64,000 nt of DNA. It comes from Zanthoxylum bungeanum (lineage: Eukaryota > Streptophyta > Magnoliopsida > Sapindales > Rutaceae). The notes under the pieces are model-generated. The model searched no databases. It had not been told where the DNA came from and saw only the letters and a list, made by a program, of their open reading frames with translations. Location: the NCBI GenBank assembly GCA_019454045.1, contig SKCR01035553.1, forward strand, positions 123,195-187,194. The letters are read 5' to 3'. Below are positions 59,281 to 64,000 of the stretch, one piece after another; the first letter of the stretch is position 1, and each line of letters starts with the position of its first letter. A program made the position numbers and the translations under genes.

Positions 59281-61018
59281 TTTATATATGCCAGTAAAAG
59301 ATGAAGTAGGAGTTTCACGTCTCATCATAAATTGATATCATTGTCCTGGAACTCTGTGTCCTGGTAGAGCCTATCACTCATGTAAGGTAGATATGAGATG
59401 GACACCAGGAAGTGGGTGCCACAGCGCCACTGCCTTTCTCTGGTTCTGTGTTTTCTGTGTTTTCGCTCTTCACACGTGCTTCCTATGCATCCGTAAGGTC
59501 CCGAAACATGTGTAATTGCTCCAATATCATGTACCATTGCTCCCTAATAATAAGACAAAAAATAAACTATAATTAAGATAAAAACAAATGATAATCAAGC
59601 CAAATTAGTGATGTTCAAAGTATATTTTCATGCACTTATCACAACCCCTAACTAGCTTATTGCTAGTCCCTAGCAATTCAAGCGCAAAAGAAAATAAGAA
59701 CTATACTAAATTAAAAATAAAATGTATCTAAGCCACTTTTGTAGGGATCACGATTGTATTTAGTGTATGTAATAAGCCTTTAAATTCCTAGGTGGACCTA
59801 GTGGATGAGTTATAGTCTCTTGAGGGTTTACAGCGACCACACCCATAAACGTCATTCAAAACACATGAAATCATGCAAAAACAAAATGAGACAGTCCCAA
59901 TAATTTCACATATTGTTGTCCTCAAAGAATGTCTAGCAATGAAATTAGAGAATTTTCAAAGTACTCACGCAACTCAAATCCAAGTCCTTGAATAAATCAT
60001 CCAACCCAGACTTACAGTGTATATGTGTAAAGGTTCATTCACAGCTCGCCTCCTAGGTAAGCCAAATCAATGATTTCGTTTAAAAATTGGGATCCGATGG
60101 GTCAAACCAACTTAGATATCTCAAATGTGCTATGTAATTGCCTTTTCTTTGCTCAGTATGGTATGATTTTTCTTTTTCTTCTATCAAAAGCTCTTTTTTT
60201 AAAATTTTTCTTTTCTTTTTTTCCCAACACATCTACCCTTTAAGGTAGCATTTCTCCTCATGGTGGTCCTAACACTCGCTCATGGGTAGCTTCACGCTTA
60301 TCGGTTATAGGTGGTTTAATTTCTTTCTTTCAAGACTTCCTTTTTTTAATTTTAACTATACCATACATCATAACACTAGCAAATCAGAATAGACATATAA
60401 GAAAACGGTCATTCATCGACATGTAATTTCGTTAACTAGTCACTTTGCCAACTACCTAGGTTCTTACTTCTAAAAACCTATAGTTAAGTGCTTACAAGTC
60501 TAACCTGGATCAACTACTTGATGCATCAGATAAAAGTACATTAAAGATCTTATTGTTTCTAAGATTTCATCCTGAAGCAAACAATATTCATCATTGGACT
60601 TATGCTTTACTATTAAAGACTAAAAACTAAATAAAAATGTTTACAATTTTTTTAACAGGTACATGCATACATCCCCACACTTAAAACTTGCATTGTCCTC
60701 AATGTAAGATAAATATAAAGAAAAATGAGTGAGGAACAATACTACCGCATATGGAGTTGATCACGCTCCTTCTGGTGAGACTTTGGTTGCATAGGTTGTG
60801 TGGGTTGCGCTAACACCTGCATAAATACTCATGAAAATAATAAACATGCAATTAGCACACAATAAATTAAAACTAAAGTAAAGAAAACAAAATAAATAAA
60901 ATAAAATGATTGCAGATGCAAGGGTTGCCTCTCCGCTGGCGCTAAGTTTAACGTCTTCAGCCAGACGTAACCACCCAAGTTGTCATAGTGGCTTCCATGT
61001 AGCGGACCATGCATTCTC
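59281..61018 (-). mobile_element. Athila-3: 3' fragment of a third Athila copy
   Basis: On the minus strand: end of integrase/linker block (60920-60980, like 31990-32055), an internal PPT (60671-60690), the conserved 3' block (59727-59860), GGGACTAGCAA and PPT (59642-59670), then the LTR start TGATAAGTGCATG at 59641. The LTR continues left for an uncertain distance. Between the integrase end and the internal PPT there are only about 240 bp, so this copy has neither the third ORF of Athila-1 nor the cassette of Athila-2. Copia-C interrupts it at 61019. Confidence 0.7.
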
Positions 61019-62961
61019 TGTTAGGGATATGCCTTATACCCAACTTTTGGATGGACTATATGTACATGTATTAGTAATATTTTCATTAATTAATAAATTG
61101 GCAATCTTTATTATATGTGTCTTACATAACTTATATGAATCATCAACACTGTAATAAATCTCTTGGAGTAATAAGACGATGGCTTCCACGCCTTATGAGA
61201 ATCATTACTCTTAAATGTTCCTAGTCATAGTTTTGTGAATAATCTGGGCATTCACAAAACGGAGAGACTAGCATGATGATATGATCTGCCCTTAAGGGAG
61301 GTAGCCGATCTCATAGGCTACTAGCGGAGATCCGTCAGCTTGGTGTATCACATGGATGCATGAGTTGCTCGTGTCCATCGAACTGACCGCCGAAATTTTT
61401 CATATAGAGTGTTTATCCCATGTGTCTGTGAGAAATTTCATGTATCGATTATATGACTAGTCATTAGACTTAAGGTCTTTACAATCGTATGTGTGGATCA
61501 AATAACTTTGACATTCTCCTTCCCCAGTTCAAAAGATCCGGTCATAAGGGTATGATTGGGTCATTTGTTGAAACATATGAAGTTTGTAAAGATACAACAG
61601 AGAATCGCCACTCTCTCGGATAATATTTTCTGATAAGAGTAGTATTCCAGTTCGCGGGTTGATATTTGTGAGCAGTGCTTGAGACTATGGCCACAACGGA
61701 AGAATCATGTGAGATTCTTGGGTTAGCACGATTCATGACACTATCAACATCATACCTTTGACCATATGGGTAGACAATTTTTGTACCCTAGGTCAATAGG
61801 TGGGGATACAGTGAGGTGAGAGACCGTATCATATGTAAATTGCATACAAAATATGTATATATATCTTTCCTTCTCATTTGGGGGCCTTGGCATGTTGCTA
61901 GATGTCAACTTTGGTCATTGTAATCGAACGACCATTTGATCGGAGGATAATTTATGTTAGATTAAATTATCACGATTCATTTCATGTCCAACTTGAGGGG
62001 AACCCAAAAGATCACACACAACAAAGTCGAAATCAATGGTTAACAGTGCATAATACAAATATAACAACATATATGATTACTGTAGGAATTGTTCATAAAT
62101 GGTTCAATGTGTTTAATTATTGAACAGATCATTTATGAGGTTCCATAGTGGCTTAGGGATTGGGGAATGAAAATAGGGGCACTCTGGGAATTGGAATAAA
62201 AACAATTACTATTCACATGAATAGTAACATGAATAGTAAATTTTTTTTGTTATTTGTTTTGAATTCCAATTCGGCCCAAACTCTTATAAGGGTTTTATAA
62301 TCTCATTAAACCACTAAATTAAGATCCAATGGCTAAGATTAAATTAGCTTTTATCCCACATCGGATTCTTAATTAATTTTGTTGTCTTTGGAGCACTATA
62401 TAAACCCAAAGAATTATTCACAAATTTTTACACCAAATCTTTCATATCTTGGGTTTATATAAGTGGGCAACTATAAAGTTTAAGAGTAACCCACTGATTT
62501 TGAGGATCCTTAAGTCTAATTGACTAGAGGAACCTCGAGTTAAAAGTTTTGAGGTATTTGCCTAGGCTAGCACCAAGGGCAAAATACCCGTGCACTTAAG
62601 GCGTAGTTTTGCCGTTGAGTTTTGGCTTTGATGTGTGCATCTTTGGAGGCCACACACTGGGGTGGCTCTTTGGGACATGGAAGAGCTTGCTGAGTTCGAG
62701 AAAAGCTTGTAGATTGGAGGGAGGACTGGAGGAGTCTACGGTTCAAGTAAGTCTTTTTCTTTCTTTATTTTATTTAGAGTTCTTATGATAGTTAGCATGT
62801 TTAGGTTTATTTTCCTTTGCATGTTTTATGAGTTTTATGCTTAGAATATATAGTAACATGCCTAGGCTTGTAGAATAATCAAAACAAATGGGTCTTGGGC
62901 AAAAGGAAAGCTGCATAATATTTTTTATTTTCCGCTGCACACTCACGGCCGCTTCCCAACA
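61019..62961 (+). repeat. copia-C 5' LTR
   Basis: Begins TGTTAGGGATATGCC and ends CGCTTCCCAACA, directly followed by a PBS; 1943 bp. It interrupts Athila-3 after TTCTC, the expected left half of the TSD; the right half is beyond the window. Small frames inside it are not supported as genes. Confidence 0.85.
62396..62405 (+). promoter_or_regulatory. TATA box of the copia-C LTR
   Basis: CTATATAAAC preceded by the plant-promoter-like TCCCACATCGG (62355-62365); transcription would start about 30 bp downstream. Confidence 0.6.
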
Positions 62962-62962
62962 G

Positions 62963-62977
62963 TGGTATCAGTGCGCC
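62963..62977 (+). other. copia-C primer-binding site (initiator tRNA-Met)
   Basis: TGGTATCAGTGCGCC, one base from the LTR, is a near match to the initiator tRNA-Met PBS. Confidence 0.75.
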
Positions 62978-64000
62978 GTTTTTGTTTTGATTAGTTCTCT
63001 CTCATTTGAAATCTAATTGGGTGTTTAAAAGCTCGTTGGAAAGCTAACGCCCTAAACATAATTTTAGGCACAAGTTTTGCATGATTTGGTTAAGATTTGA
63101 ATTGTGAAATTGCATTTAAAGTTCACGTATCTGCAGAAAAAACGTGAATAATAAATTTATTTGAATAAAATAAAATGCAATATCATAATTAAATATTAAT
63201 CAAAGTTATTTAATGCCTAAAATAATTCCAACGTATTAAAACTCATATGCTTGATGATTCTATATGTGATTAGAATTGGCATGATTATTTTAGGGTGCAA
63301 GCATCTAGAGACTTTCTAAGAAATAGAGAGTGTATTGCTTATCCATTAGCTAAGTAATTATTATGTGATGAACTTAGAGATTTATTACCTTTAAGGCTAA
63401 TAAATATAAATCACTTGTTTATAATAAAAGACATTATAAAATATACAAGTGGGTTGGGACCAAGGGGTTAATAAAACTTTCCAAACTAAAGTTAATTTAA
63501 CCAAAGGTATTACTAGAGTTAGATAATGATTTGGTGTCTTCCTTCACTCACTACCTTTTTATAGCCAAAAGGAAAAGCTGTGAAGACATCTAGATAATCA
63601 TTTACTCAAAGCTTACCTTAAAGCATATTTAAAGTGTTGGACTAATTTGGAGGATCTATTGTTTATTACTGTCACCAAGGCGATAAAAGCCTAAGAGGTC
63701 TGGGTATTTAAGAGAGTTCGCTCCTCCCTCCCTCTAGGGAATTTCAATGGAGGAATCCATTTGACAGTTATTCACTTAAACTTGTTAAAATCCTCAATAA
63801 TAATTTAAGTCTAAAATTTGCCTCCCATTGTAAAGTATAGACCCAAATGGCTTAAACCGTATTGGCAGGACTAGGCTTTACCAGACAGACCAATACCAAT
63901 TTGTCCATAAATCGTACTATTGATAATGGTTTGATTTTTCTGAGTCATAAGACGCAGCGACCCTTAGGCGTGGTCTTATAACTTAGTGGCAAAGATTGGG
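62978..64000 (+). other. copia-C leader, no gene seen
   Basis: AT-rich, without an open frame of note or a recognisable gag start. Gag probably begins beyond the window end. Confidence 0.5.

Larger units (their letters stand above)
61019..64000 (+). mobile_element. copia-C: Ty1/copia-like element, 5' part
   Basis: LTR, PBS and about 1 kb of leader; the coding part lies beyond the window, so assignment to copia rests on the initiator tRNA-Met PBS and LTR form. Confidence 0.7.

Overview
The window is plant nuclear DNA (probably a eudicot) and consists almost entirely of LTR retrotransposons inserted into one another. Evidence: Ty3/gypsy and Ty1/copia gag-pol remnants, LTRs with TG...CA ends and 5-bp target-site duplications (TSDs), primer-binding sites matching plant tRNA-Asp and initiator tRNA-Met, and much decay by C-to-T type changes. 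I see no ordinary host gene, tRNA or rRNA. Family names such as Athila, Tekay and Ogre/Tat are my recognition from domains and LTR ends, not database results.

Layout. (1) 1-7468: Athila-type gypsy element (Athila-1, + strand): decayed pol, a frameshifted third ORF in the env-like slot, 3' LTR. It abuts a Tekay-like gypsy LTR (Tekay-1, 7469-15303). (2) Tekay-1 is split by an Ogre/Tat-like solo LTR (8182-14081, TSD CTCAG) carrying a ~175-bp tandem array; that LTR is split by a copia solo LTR (11849-13874, TSD CAAGT). (3) 16610-43785: a four-level nest. A copia-B element (pol at 16610-16955 and from 42572) is split by a Tekay-like solo LTR (16956-42571), which is split by a copia-A element (18397-40502, TSD CGAAT), whose 3' LTR is split by a second Athila element (Athila-2, 27185-39442, minus strand, TSD AGTAC). 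(4) 43786-59280: Tekay-2 (minus strand), its LTR split by another copia of the A family (45325-55240, TSD AATTA). (5) 59281-61018: 3' part of a third Athila copy. (6) 61019-64000: 5' LTR, PBS and leader of a copia-C element that runs out of the window.

The most interesting part is Athila-2. Its gag-pol carries at least ten in-frame stops and two frameshifts. Between integrase and the 3' polypurine region, where Athila-1 carries its third ORF, it has two intact ATG-started ORFs on the same strand. One (31387-31935, 182 aa) resembles the cysteine-rich nucleic-acid-binding proteins of carlaviruses and related plant RNA viruses, several of which act as RNA-silencing suppressors. The other (30483-31136, 217 aa) is an intronless LOG-type cytokinin riboside 5'-monophosphate phosphoribohydrolase. 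The LTR that would drive them has a TATA box with a dense G-box (CACGTG) cluster upstream. A retroelement carrying a hormone-activating enzyme beside a viral-type anti-silencing protein is, as far as I know, undescribed. Expression, activity and origin are inference.
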